DNA from: Eumeta japonica | Lineage: Eukaryota; Arthropoda; Insecta; Lepidoptera; Psychidae | Reading direction: 5' to 3' | DNA: 64,000 bases | NCBI GenBank assembly: GCA_005406025.1 | Contig: BGZK01001459.1 | Coordinates: 1-64,000, forward strand | Part shown: piece by piece, positions 37,472-51,000 of the stretch | Position numbering within the stretch: the first letter of the stretch is position 1 | Layout: each line of letters begins with the position of its first letter | Translations under genes and position numbers: made by a program | The notes under the pieces: model-generated | Databases searched by the model: none | Seen by the model: only the letters and a program-made list of their open reading frames with translations | Told to the model about the DNA's origin: nothing

Positions 37472-37961
37472 AAGCTATTGCATAGCTTTTATTACGGGCT
37501 TAGAGCGCGGCGACTAACACCCCCCACTCCGCCTACCATGTAGCTCAGCCAAGCGTTCGCTTAACGTGTATGTATATGGTACGACTGTACGAAGCTCGCA
37601 CGGATCGAGACAAGCTATTCCGAAGTCACGTAAGCAGCTGTTTGTGAGAAAGTATATAGGTGTATAGGTATCTATCATATCTTTATAATGCCACACTCAC
37701 CACATGTGCCCCGTAAGTATACATGTAGGTGTATATGTATACATAGGGATACTAATGTACAACAGTGAATAGCAGTTGCCGGTGAATAGCTATACGCGTA
37801 AAATTTGTGTATAAAGTGTTTTAAATATGAATAAATAAAGAGTATTTCTTAATGAAGAAAGTGATAAAAAACATGAACTAATATCAAAGAAAAAAAATAC
37901 TGCATAAATAAATAAAAAATTATAATTGCATAAGTTGATAAAAAATGCTATGCAATAGCTT
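37472..37961. mobile_element. MITE-like element with 15-bp terminal inverted repeats
   Basis: AAGCTATTGCATAGC (37,472-37,486) and its exact reverse complement (37,947-37,961) bound about 490 bp. The flanks read TTTTA on both sides. The left interior is GC-rich (GCGCGGCGACTAACACCCCC) and the right is AT-rich. No transposase is present. Confidence 0.55.
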
Positions 37962-38383
37962 TTTTAATATATAATATTTCAATATTGTACATTTTTATGA
38001 TAAAGTCTATTAAACATAACTGTCATTTTTGCACCCTTTTATAATTTTATTTACAACAGTATTCAATTATGCATATAGCTAAAATTGCTTTAGCTGAAAA
38101 AAAAAATATTTCAAATAATTAAAAACAACCTCGATTAAACTATCTGAGGACAATACATGAAACTATAAATTCAATATTGGCAATCGGTAATGAAGTTCTA
38201 TTTTAACACAACATTTTCTAATGTTTGGTTCACTTTTGTTTTTTCCGTTTCGTTGGTGGAGACTATACATTTGACAGTGCAAAAATTATACAAAGAATGG
38301 CTAGTTCATGCTAAGGTGGAGTTTGATCAATATTAGTTAGAATTTTATAGAGATAACAGTGATGGTAAATGATATCGGGGTAA

Positions 38384-38611
38384 AGTGTTTCACCTCAAAA
38401 ACTGTACGCTATCATATTTATTCCTGATCATAAAAATTGTGATGTTAGTATTGTGGACACTGCTGATTTGAGCGTATGGGCCAAGCGAAAATTTAGTGCC
38501 CTTAAAAATGTAAAAACAGAAATTTGCAATTGGATATATACAGATATTCAAGTATCTTTACTGCCAACAAAAGAAGGGGTTAAAAAGTTGAGCGACAGTG
38601 TCGAAGTTTAA
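38384..38611 (+). other. Unidentified coding-like stretch of 75 codons
   Basis: Between TAA (38,381) and TAA (38,609) lies a 75-codon frame without a start ATG. Its composition looks protein-like, unlike neighbouring frames: QKLYAIIFIPDHKNC, then LSVWAKRKFSALKNVKTEIC and WIYTDIQVSLLPTKEGVKKL. It ends 390 bp before the ORC3 start, on the same strand, and a GAGAAATAAATG polyadenylation-like sequence follows at about 38,670. It could be a decayed exon or retrocopy, or the last exon of a neighbouring gene. I do not recognise the family. The preceding 150 bp hold further short frame pieces (GGDYTFDSAKIIQRMAS) in another phase. Confidence 0.3.
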
Positions 38612-38998
38612 ACCATCGACTAAAATGCTTGCAACAAAAATATGGAAAAAAGTTTCTCATATGAAAGATGAGAAATAAATGTAACATAAATATCTGAAAC
38701 TTGTCTCACTTCTTAAAATAATTTTCAGGAGAATTTGTTGCGAATCAATAGATTTTTCTCCAAATTGGGTATTTGACTTACATTATTGGGGATATTGATA
38801 TATTGGTTTTGGTAACTTTCCCTGCTACTACTATTTTCTGATATTCTTTTTGTTTATGTTCTGTGGTTTGAAGCACTGGCGCGTTGTTTTTTGAATTACT
38901 TTAAAATTTTAAAACAGCAATTCATTTTAAATCTAAACTGGTTTAAACTATTTAAGTAGTACTAGTGTTAGCATATAGAGAATTTTCTAGTGTCAGAA

Positions 38999-39031
38999 AT
39001 GAATATGGAAAACACAGTATCTACATCTAAG
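38999..39031 (+). CDS. Orc3: ORC3 exon 1 (residues 1-11)
   Basis: Codes MNMENTVSTSK. The donor AAG|gtgtgt joins to exon 2, recreating the SK-G-FVF block found at the ORC3 N-terminus. An in-frame GTG TCA GAA lies upstream, but ATG at 38,999 is the first Met. A second Met follows two codons later. Confidence 0.85.
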
Positions 39032-42000
39032 GTGTGTTTCACCATCATCAATTCTTATGTGCATATCGGCAGTCGTGAATTAATTTTATGTATATACGCC
39101 ATTAATTTCTGTTTTTTTTTCTTATCTCAGGGTGTATTTGTATTTCAAAATAGCAATAACAAATCAAAAAGTTCTAAGGCTAAAATAGATAAATTCCAAG
39201 ATGATAAACTTTGGTATATCGCATATAAAAATAATTGGAAATATTTTGAAAATCTTATCCAGGTAACTACTCGAATTCTGTACAGTGGTGTTAACCAAAT
39301 TTTATAGTTAAGTAATATTTTTCTTTATAGTCGTACAATGATATTGTTTTAGGATCTTAACCAAAAATCATATAACACTATACTCAGTGATGTTGTGGAT
39401 TACATCAAGATATGTTATGGCAAGAAAGAAACTGAGACTTTTGAAAATTTGATTCCAAGTGCTGCTCTTGTCACAGGTGTAAATCAGTCAGATAATACAT
39501 CTCAGTACAATGCTCTAGTCATAAAATTAAGGTAATCTTCAAGTAGCTTCTGAATGAAAATAAATCTAAATAAGTAATAATAGTTTCTATTGCTTACATT
39601 GAAATAAAATATTTATGTATTAAATTAGCCAGATAACTGACTGTGTACTTACCTATGTGTTTAAGATGAAATTTATGGGTATTTATTATTGATTCTTATT
39701 TTTTCATTCTTTCATTATTTTAAAAATATAGAAAATGTATAAGCTCATGTTTGTAAGTAAAAATTCTTTAACAAAATTGCTCCATTATATCACAGATTTT
39801 TGACTTGGTGATATAAAATGTTGCTTTCGAACCAGAAGATATTTGGTTTGAATCCTGAAGATGTACAAATTGAATTTAATTTAAATCAAATGAAACCACT
39901 TGCTCTGTATCATGAAGAGCATGTTAAGTCAATGGTATAGTGTTGTGGTAAACCTTAATGGTCATTATTAATAATGACCATTAAGGGCCTCCGGCCTCCA
40001 ACCTCAACTAGCCCAGTATGGAGGAAGAAAGATCAAGCTTTTTAATCTGAAGTGGAAGAATTGTAAGAGAGTATGCCTCAACACTGTCTTGATATTACTT
40101 GAAAATATAGTCTCTTTCGCACATTCCATTTTTATGTGTTTAATGCTGTTAATACTTTAAACAGTACATGGCACAATATGAGAATATATAACATAGGTAC
40201 AGCATCCACTTTTTTATGGTTCTGATTCAAAATGGCAAAAATAGAACCCTTACAATTTCATCATGTCTGTCCATCTGTATGTCACAGGCATTTTATTCAA
40301 AAACTACCAGACGTATACTGATAAAACTTGTAGTGTAAGTATTTATATAAGCCACTACTTAGTTTGGTGGTTAAATATCAAAAATAAATATTTCTAGGGG
40401 GGCATACCATACATGTAACAGAAGCTGAAAAAAACTTTTCTGCAAACATAGTATCACATATTTGGACAGTTCTTTTAAAAACATTTTAAGGTTTTTAGCA
40501 ATTTTTTAAATTATTTTGGATATAATTGCTTTGAAAGTTGCAGAAATTGTGTCCCCACCTCTAATTTTTAAACCATATCTCCAAAAATTATGAAAAAAAT
40601 AATGAAAGTAATGCTTAATAAATACTTAAAATGAAAATATTTTGAATATTGTCGGATATACTGTTCTTGAGTTATTGTCGAAAATCTGCACTTCTGAAAA
40701 TAAGGATTCAAATGGCACGAAAATATGTTCTTTTGCTGATGCACTTTAGTTTACACTAATTTAATAGTAAGAGTCGACATTTCTACTTCTTTTTCTAGTT
40801 ATAGGTGACTAGTGCTTATAACTATTCTGTGCGGGAAACATAGAAAAAGTGTAACAACATAATTTTTTCATCTGCAGTTCATTTCTTTGTAATAATAGTT
40901 TTGGAACACTATAATGAGCATGGTCCAATATGCTCTTGGCCAGTCTTTTTTTTAAAAATGGTTTTCGTTTTCTCAGGATATCATAGTTATCATGATAATT
41001 TACATTGTTACTTTTTCTATAGGATTCGGGTTAACTGAATGTTAACAATTAAGGATTATTAATGTAACTTGTGTTCCTTATATAATTTTCATATTATTTA
41101 ATGAAAGTATATTTAATTAACTTAAATGTTTTTTTTAATTTATATCTATTTACATTTATGCCCGTATCAGTATTATTAATTTTTTTATAAAGTCATGTTA
41201 GTACCAGTCACAATATTCCCAATTTTCAAATTATTTTAATATATTTCCAATTATGATTTGAAGTAAATCCTTTATGGAGTTTACTGAATTAGCAAAAGCA
41301 TAATTTTGAACTATAATTTTCAATTAAAACATAATTTATTTTTCAAAATTATGTACTTTTTAATAATCGTTTTGCATATGTTACTATTTCAGAGAAGAAG
41401 TCACACCGCATGTTGCAATAACTTATTCTCAGCATGCAACAAAAGTAAAGCAGTTAGTTGAGAACGTAGTATGGCAGTTAATGGCTGGCAATGCTGATTT
41501 GGTATGCTTTTTATCTGGTCATTATTTACAAGTACAGGTTTAGTATTTATAGTATAGGTTTATGTTATGCTCGGCATGAAGATTAGCTTGTCTTTGCTAT
41601 GTTCGAATTGTAAAACCAACTTTATATTGGCATCTTGCCCATAAGAATTGGATCATATATATATATGCAACATAAGCATATCAAAAAAAAAACATCTCCA
41701 TGAAATACATATTATAGTTATGAATTTAGTACTGCATCTAATATTGATACTTTGTGAACAGGTTTTTTTTGTGTAAAGGTTATATGAAAGCATATTGTAA
41801 GTGCTAAATGTTTATGTTACTTGCACACTATCTAGCTCTTATGGACAAAGTGCCCATTTTAAACGTGAAACAGCAACCGCAATACTATAAAATTTACTAA
41901 TTTAAAATCAGTGCACGAAATCTTAGTGCAAAGTCTATCTATGAATGCCTTTTTTCTAAATTTTTTTTTAATCTAAAATTATTAATACACAACTTTTCTG

Positions 42001-45000
42001 TCTTGCCTGTTTAATTTTGTATGTCTATCTGATTGAATTAATTCCTGTACCTATTTAAATAGAGTTAATTAAAATTATTTTATTTTATTATTTATGAATT
42101 TTTGTGTTATCAATAGTTCTTTCAAAAATATGGTGAAAAATTTTAGTATTCCATAGTTTTTAAATTTATTAAAAATGAATGAACAATGTTTTCGACCAGT
42201 ATTATACAAATCAATGAATGTAAATTCAATTGTATTTAATAATCAGCTTACCGCCATAGGATTTAAAAGACAAAAATACTGTACACAATTTATTCATGTG
42301 CAGGAGCATGCACTGAGATTCAGATAGGGCATGCAGAGCAAAAAAAAATTACCAGTTTCAGCATTTCTTCAGTTATGCAAAGTATAAAAATGCTTATCGT
42401 CACGTCAGTGAACCACCAACTGAAAAAATGCTGAAACTAGTAAGTTTTTGATGATGCCGTTCTATTAAATGTAAATAAAATGTGATAAGAAATTATCTTG
42501 AATTTGTATTTGAGATATGGAAAAAAACCTTTTTCCCCGACCTTATAGTTTTAAAATAAATGGTTTAAGAAAATAGAGTAAAATTGACCATCCTTCTTTA
42601 ACTTCAAAATTATCAAATATCAAATTTCGGAAACAATTACAGATAATAGTTTGTTACTTATAGATTACAGAAAAATTATGAGAAGTCTATAATCTTAAAA
42701 TAACATAGTAAATTGTGCATACAGACTTTGCACTTGGTTTAGTTACCATAAATAAAGGGTCAGATTCTAAGTGATCTATATTCTGCTTCTCAATTGATAA
42801 TCCACAATTACATAGTCTGTTTCAGCCATCAGAGGCAGAGTTGTCAAGAGGGTTTTTTTAAAAATAGGAGGGTTACAATTCTGACCATGACTGCAGATTT
42901 ATAAAAGAATTTTTAACATAAATGCGATGAAACCACTTGTTCTATCCCTTGGAGAGCACATTGTTGATTCCAGTTGCTTTCATTATATTGATTATTTATT
43001 TACATTGGCAGACCTCGACTGACATTACATCAGCAGAGAGGGCTTGAAATCCAATCCTCTCAATCAGAAATAAAAGTGTTGTGAGGAGGAATGTCTCTAT
43101 ACTGGATTGATATACAATCTGGCACAAGAACAGTCTACCATACTCTTGTCTTCTCATCTTCACTATGTAAACAGGATGGAATTGATCATTCACCTTTTCT
43201 CAAATATTCATAATCTTCTCTTTTTTAGAACAACTTTACCAAACTAATTATAGCAATAATGTATCATCAAAAATGTATTTATAAATAATATAGACACGAC
43301 TACTAAATGTATGTATGTTCTAAAAAGAACATTATGAATATTTACAGAAAGATACACAATCGATTCCATACAGCATATTCATAGCATATATATTCTGTAG
43401 TCAAACATAGTGTTGATTATATAAAAGATAAACTGTTGTCATATAAGAAAATAATCGCCATTTTGACTCTAATTTGAAATTTTCATAAAATTTATTCATA
43501 AATATCCTGTGTTACACCCCATCCAGCTATTTATATTAATTCATAAAAAAAATATCTCATTTATATTGCTTTTCCATGTTATTATGTCTTATATTAATCT
43601 AAAATTCTTCCCATTTCTCAATTGTTCGATACATCCTGTATAGTCATTTTAAGCAAAAATCCATGTTTCTAATTTCGCTCTGAAACCAGAACAGACTTCT
43701 AGTCACACACTCGGTAATTGTTCACATGCTTTAAAATTCATCCAGATAAGATAAATGATGTCCACACTGGCTTTCATAAGAATTAAATGATTTGTGTCTG
43801 ATGGGCCACCACTACCTTTCCTTTTCAGTTTGTATAATCTAATATCCTATATGGAATATCAAGTAGTTGATCTTTCATCTATTTGCAGCTATATTCAATA
43901 TTATATATGCAATTTTATATTCAAACCCCCACATATATTTATAGTATCAAAAAGGATACCTTCAGTATTCATTTTCTCCTTTTGGAAAATTAGGTTCGAC
44001 AGTTATTGAACTTCATCATCTTAATCATGTTTATGATACCTGATATGGATTTTTTTTTCTAAGGTACAGTTGATTTCCTTATAACAAAAGGATACTTTGG
44101 GTTAGGAGTAGAGTAGTTTGATAGGATAGTAGGATAGTTTGGGTCCTGGGGTAAAGATGTACCAATTTCAGTAATCATTGTAGAGTTTTGAGGGAGATTA
44201 AAATGAATATTGAGGTTGTGTTGTAAAGCAAATTGGTGATGAATACTTTCATTCAAGAATAAGCATTAAGTAAGAAAGAGAGTAGTTCGAGGAGTTTTGG
44301 TTTTTTCATTTGTGTTCCTTTACTTGTATAAAAGTCCGATTTGCAATTTTTAGTTAAACTATTACCTTTAATAAAACTATTTTTAATATTATTGGTACAC
44401 TATTTCATGTAATATTTATAGATGGATATTTGCTTTTATGAATTATTGGAAAATTATTTAAGGCACCTATTGCCATACAAGATTTTACGATATGCTATTC
44501 ACTCGAAGATAATTCTTTGATGATTTAATTTTGTTCAACATCATGAACTTATAATTGTGCAAATTCATGAAGTTTATACAAAATATCCACAAATCATACA
44601 CCTTTCTTTAGAAAACCATCATTAGTGAAAATTTTGAAGAGTATATTATGTAGTATTTAAGAAAATTGTGTGCAAACAAACAGATAGATCCAGCGAAACT
44701 GCTGTATATTTAATGCAATGTTAATAAATGTCTTTAATATATTTTACAGATGGAGGATGAAAATGGCAGTTCTCCAAAGGGAAATATAAAAAATATAGTG
44801 AAACAGAGAAACATGTACAATATGTCAGTATTGAAGAAATGGTATCTAAACACTTACAGCAATGCAATTATAAGTGGTGAAAATAATACATCGCCTGACA
44901 ACTTGAAGCCACTTGTGATAATATTACCTGAATTTGAGAGTTTTATTTGTGATGTATTGCAAGATCTTATTCTCATTTTGAGGTATCTTATTTTATTCTA

Positions 45001-48000
45001 TAATATGCCTACTTTAATAGTCTGATAATGTAAAATGGTTTATCTAATGTAATATACGGTTGCCATTGTGGGCAACAATACGAGGGCCGCTATTATGTAT
45101 CTGGAATATCAAAAAGAAGCAAACGTCAATCATTTAATATGTTCTATTGCTTTTCAAAATATTCACCATGATAATTGATGCACTTTTGCATACGCTGAAA
45201 TCAATTTTTACAACACTTTTTCCATTCTTATTGAGGTATCTTCAAATCGTTCATTTTGAATGCATCAATGGCCTCTTTACGGCTCGAAAAATGTTGACCA
45301 GGTAATTTATTCTTCATGCTTGGTAATAAAAGAAATTGTTGGGTGCCAAATCGGGGCTGTACAGCAGATGACTCATCAATTCGATCTTATGACCTTTCCA
45401 AAACCGAGTTGTCGCGGCCTACGTGTGACAGCTAGTATTGTCATGGTGAAGAATGAATTTGCATTATCGGTTGTTCTTTCTTATTTCTTAAAAAGACTTC
45501 CGGCAAACAAATCAGTGTGTACCACTGTGAACTAATCATTTTAAGGTTCTCTAGTGGCAATGTAGCCACATGTCCATTTATACCAAAAAAAGCACGCAAT
45601 CATTTGCTACAAAGAGCTTTTGGCACAAATCACTTTAGTTGGGTTCGGTTTATCTTGGAACACCCAGATTGTTGACTGTTGTTTAGTTTCAGAGTCATTC
45701 ATATGCATAGATCCAAGATTCATCATCTGTATAGATATTATAAAGAGCTTTTGACACATTATGATTGTATTTTTTATCATTTTTTTGCACCAATCGACAC
45801 GACTCGGTTTTTGATCAATGCTCAAGTTGTGTGGAATCAAACGTGAACAAATTTTTTTCACATCCAAATTTTCATGTATTATCTTATGTTTGCTCGTCAT
45901 ACTTATGTCTAGGGATGCTCTTATCTCGCGATATGTAACATGACGATCTTACATTATTATTTTCCGCATAGCCTCGATATTTTGTGGCACAACCGAATTA
46001 GGACGACCTTTAAATACGTTTGTGAGCATAGACTGCCTACCATTAAACTAAGTAAACTAGTAATACACAGTGGTTTTCGATGGTGCTTTATCCCCAACAG
46101 TCGAAGTGAGTTGATTGATGCACTGTTTTTGAGTTAGCCCACGCCGAAAATCGTAATAAATCATCGCACAAAATTTTTTATGAGTTAAATCCATGGTGAT
46201 AAAGACGCAATTTTCAAAATGAATCCACAATCGTGAAACAATTGAGTTACATGAAAAAAACTGTATTCTACAGTCGAGGAGTTTTATTTTTAAATGTTGT
46301 AGTAACTTTTTAAATATTGTTCTGTATGTGGCCAGTTCTGGATTCATAAATAGCAGCCCTCATACTAACACTTGCTATAGGTATTCTATATTTGTTGACC
46401 TCGAACCAATATCTAAATATTAGATAGGAATTTGCAGGGAGTGAATAGATATGTGTTGCATCTTTGTGAATGTTGCTTACATGTTTTTATAATGAAATAT
46501 GTGGTTTTGTATATGGTTTGATAAAGTTTGATAAAGGTATTCTTTAAGAAGCATGATTTCATATGTGAGTGAATTTCTAAAATGTTATCAACGACAGTGC
46601 AATAAATTAGACGTGGTTACAGTAGATACAGGAATCTATCGAGATCTTGAATAAGTTCTCGCTGTTTCTTTTACAAAATAAAAGCTTTATTTAAATTATA
46701 AGGAACAAAAACATTTCATTCAAAGTATTGCCCATTACTAGCGATAACTTTCTCCCATCTTTCTGGCAGTATATGAATTCCGCGTCGGAAAAACGACATG
46801 TCTTTTGAGGCTATCCAAGAACGATCCATTTTTTAGCTTCTTCATAGGAATGAAAGTGCTGGTCAGCTAGGCCATGTGCTATCGAACAGAATAGGTGAAA
46901 ATCAGAAGGGGCTATGTCAGGTGAATACGGCGGGTTGGGTAGAACTTCCCATTGAAGCGTTTCCAGGTAGGTTTTCACTGGTTTTGCAACATGAGGCCAA
47001 GCGTTGTCATATAGCAAAATCACTTTGTCGTGTCTCTGCTTGTATAGCGGCAGTTTTTCTTTTAAGGATCAACTTAAACGCATCAATTGAAGCTGATAGC
47101 GATCCCCCGTGATAGTATCATTCGGTTTGAGCAGCTCATAATAAATTACAACCTGCTGATCCCGCCAAATACAGAGAAGAAGCTTCTAACCATGGATATT
47201 TGGTTTTGCAGACGATGTTGATACATGGCCACGTTTACCCCACGATTTTCTATGCTTTGGATTATCGTAGTGCATCCACTTTTCATCACCAGTCACGACG
47301 CGGTGCAAAAAACCTTTTTTTTTCTGTCGTTGAAGCAGTAGTTCACACGTGAGAAAATGCCGTTCGACATCTTTCTGCTTAAATTCATACGGTACCCAAT
47401 GTCCTTGCTTCTGGACCGTTCCTAAAACTTTTAAATGTTTCTAAAACTTTTAAACATTTTGAAACAGTTGACTGATCTACTTGTAATGTTTTACCAAGTT
47501 TTGTTAGCGTCTGACATCGGTCTTGATCGAGTAATTCTTCCAACTTTTTGTCTTCAAATTTTTTCTGTGCGCCAGAACGTTCTTTATCCTCAAATTCAAA
47601 ATCATTATTTTTGAAGCGTCGAAACCAGTCTCTGCATGTCGTATCCGGCAAAGCATTGTCACCATAAGTCTCAGCAAGAATTCTATGTGCTTCAGCTGCA
47701 GATTTCTTTTGAATAAAGTAGTGCAATAAAATTCCCCGCAAATACGCTTTATTTGGTGCAAAAGTAGACATTTTCAGAACTAAGAAAAAATTACTTTGTT
47801 TACACTAAAATGAACTACCATACACTGAAATTTAAGGTTCGATACACTACTGCCTTGCATGTGTGTTACCATTCAAAATTCCACGAACGGGGTACTGCTA
47901 CTGCAATCTTTGAAGAAACATCAAGAACTTATTCAAGATCCCAATAGTTTGTGTGTACAAAGATTGCAACTTGGCCTTTACTATATGCAAAGTAATTCTT

Positions 48001-51000
48001 TGAGAACTTGAGTTCTTTGGAACAGATTGGTCTTATCTTAGAAGCTAGGTGATTCACTTCTCTTAGTTACACATTTTAATCCTATTTACTCATAAGTTTA
48101 ATACTGCTTGCATTTTAACACAAGATCCTCTTTTATCGTTAGACAAATAATTCAATAAAATAGCCATACTAAATAGACCTTGATGTGTATTGAAATGAAA
48201 TGAATAATTAATAGTATATTGAATTAAAAGAAATAACATAAATATATGTGTATTTAATTTGTACAGAACATTATTTTATTGTGTGTTGCTGTTTCTGCTG
48301 TAGTAATTTATATTTCTGCTTTTTTAATTAAAATTTTCTGTGATGTGGTCATTTTCAATCAAGATGCCAAAATCATACATAAAACATGTCTTATACTAAT
48401 TATATTAGTTATTACTTATAGTTCTTTATTACTTTGTATCCACTTGTAAGTTAGTTTAGGAAATGTCCTTTTTTGTTTCTATTACAATTATTGTAAATTG
48501 CAAGTCGTAAGTACTCTTCCATCACCCATATCTAGATCCATATGCATATATAAAATCCTTGAATTGTCATTTTTAGTTAATCATAAATATCTGGTATATT
48601 TTAAATATTTAGTTATGGTCTAACATGTATAAATACCAAGGGTGTCTCATTAGTAATATCAGTTTTCATAATTGAAATCCATATGTTGTTTTTATATATC
48701 TCATAATTTGTTATAACAACTTTTTAGTTCTATGGAGAGTAGAACTGTTTTACTTTTTTAATGATATTATCTGCATTAATTGACGAGGCAAAACGTTTTG
48801 ATAATAAAGGAGTGTGATAGATATGAAATTTGTGTATTGTTAATACATTATCGGAAACAAAACTTTAAAGCAGCTGTAGCAATAAGGGAAATATTTGAAA
48901 TTAAAGGAGATGATACAGTCAATGAGAGAACAGCACAGCTTTAGTATGATTGTATTAATAATGTTGATGCTGGTAGATCATTGACATTTTGGTCGCCCAC
49001 TTGTATGAGACCTTGAAGTGGTAAAGGAATAAGTAGACAATTAACCTAGTACCAGCACTCGCCGATTATCGGATTCACTTAGGTATTTTAAAGAAACCAT
49101 GTATCACCACTTAAAATTATTGATTTAAGACCTGTAAAAGTTGTCGAATAGCACCCCAAGAATTAAACGAGATTCAAGCAAAAAGTCGAGTAAAAGTATA
49201 CACTTAGCTCCTTGCCCTGTCAAAAAATGATAGTTGTACTAAACACGTTGTTAATTATGATGAAAAAGTGATTGCGATTTTTTTATTGATAACTGTATCA
49301 ATAAGAAATCGCAATAGCAAAGCTTAATTGTATGTTCTTTGTGATCTGAAAATCTAGAATAAAAGGGATATCGAAGAAAATATTAATCGGAACATTTGCC
49401 CTCTTCATCTTTGTAACTAATAAGCACAAAATTTGAACAAAAAAATAAGGTTGGGGCTCCCACTTGTAGTTTACAGTAAAACAAATGAAAATGCTAAGTT
49501 TTTAGTCTCATGGGAGAATATTATAGAATAATTACTATTATTAAAACACCTAGTATATACCTAATGCGATGATAATTAGTATGAAATCCATTCCACGTGA
49601 GTATGACTCACACTTAACCCTTTTCTTTAATATTAATTATATAATTGTCTAAAATCGAGTTATCTTTTGTTACAGTTCTTATTCCTCGGTATTGCCGATT
49701 GTGTTGGTCTTTGGTGTTGCTACATCGGTGTCTGCTGTGCACAAGTCATTTCCTTATCAAGTCTCATCTAAGCTAATGATTAAAGTTTTTCATTCTTTTA
49801 CCTCTGAAGAGTATTTCATTAAGGTAAGGTGTTTTAATATACATATTTTTTTTTCTGAATAGTTTGTCTATTTGAGCGTAGACGTTTTTACGACAATTTA
49901 CGCGCAAGCGCGTCCGCCATGTGGAAGGGCGGTAAGTATAAACGTTTCCGGCACTTTTTATGAATATGGAGGACAACAAGGAGGTTTGCTTTAATTACTT
50001 TGAAAAAATATTTGATTGTGCTTAATTAGAAATTGGACAATAGAAGTGCGTAATGTATTCAATTATGACAATGGTTGAAATAGTAATGGCCGCCCACGAG
50101 CTGGGAATAAAAGAGAGCTTGTTGAGAGGTTAGGATAATATTTACTTATTTGGTTAGGATAATATGCAATTATATTTACCATAGAATTAAACTAATCAAT
50201 ATACAATGGAATCTCAATAACTCGAAACTCGTTAAGTCGAAATCCTCAGTAAGTCGAAAAAAATTGCCATTCCCTTCCGATGAACCCCTAAATACGCGGT
50301 ATCTCGAATTATTTAGACTTTGTATCTCGAACAAAATGTTATTTCTCTACGAAGTATTGATAATACATATTTATACTCTATAACTCGAATTTCAAAAAGG
50401 AGACTGTAAGTCGTAGTTGGTAAAATGTAATGACATCTTACTTGGAATTCCCCGAAATAATAGCAATGAATTCCAAAATGAATGTTCGGGTTTGGGACTC
50501 CTAATCTATTGTTTTTGTCTTGTACACGTGCAACAAATGAATACATTCATGAAACTTTCTAAGTAACACAGCTGTGAATGTTATGTTTGTTCCTTCGTCA
50601 CAGTCATATGTATTTCGAAGTTCTTGTTAAGTCGAAAACTTCTTAACTCGAATTTTTTCGCATTTCCCTTGACATTCGAGTTATTGAGATTCCACTGTAT
50701 TAATAATAAGGAAAGTAAAAATTCATAAAAAAACATGTAAATGATCAAAAAATGTGTTTTCTAAATTTATCAATGTTTATTCTGTTGAAATTGAAATTTT
50801 TAATTAATGAGTAATATTGGAAATACTAATTAATGAGAAATAATAATTAATATTGGAAATTTTAAGATTACTTTTTTGAAAACTCAACTTATGTAATTAG
50901 TTTGTTTATACTTTTCAGATAAACAGATTCTGATGACCTTTATCTGTGAAATTCATTTTTCGAAGTTATTTTTTAGGTTATAGCGTGAACTATTGCACTT

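Noticed and set aside
43794..44009. 71-codon frame in ORC3 intron 4 as an extra exon
   Set aside because: ORC3 phases close without it, it lacks suitable splice sites and has no ORC3 similarity.
46876..47112. 78-codon plus-strand frame
   Set aside because: Antisense of the mariner transposase catalytic region.
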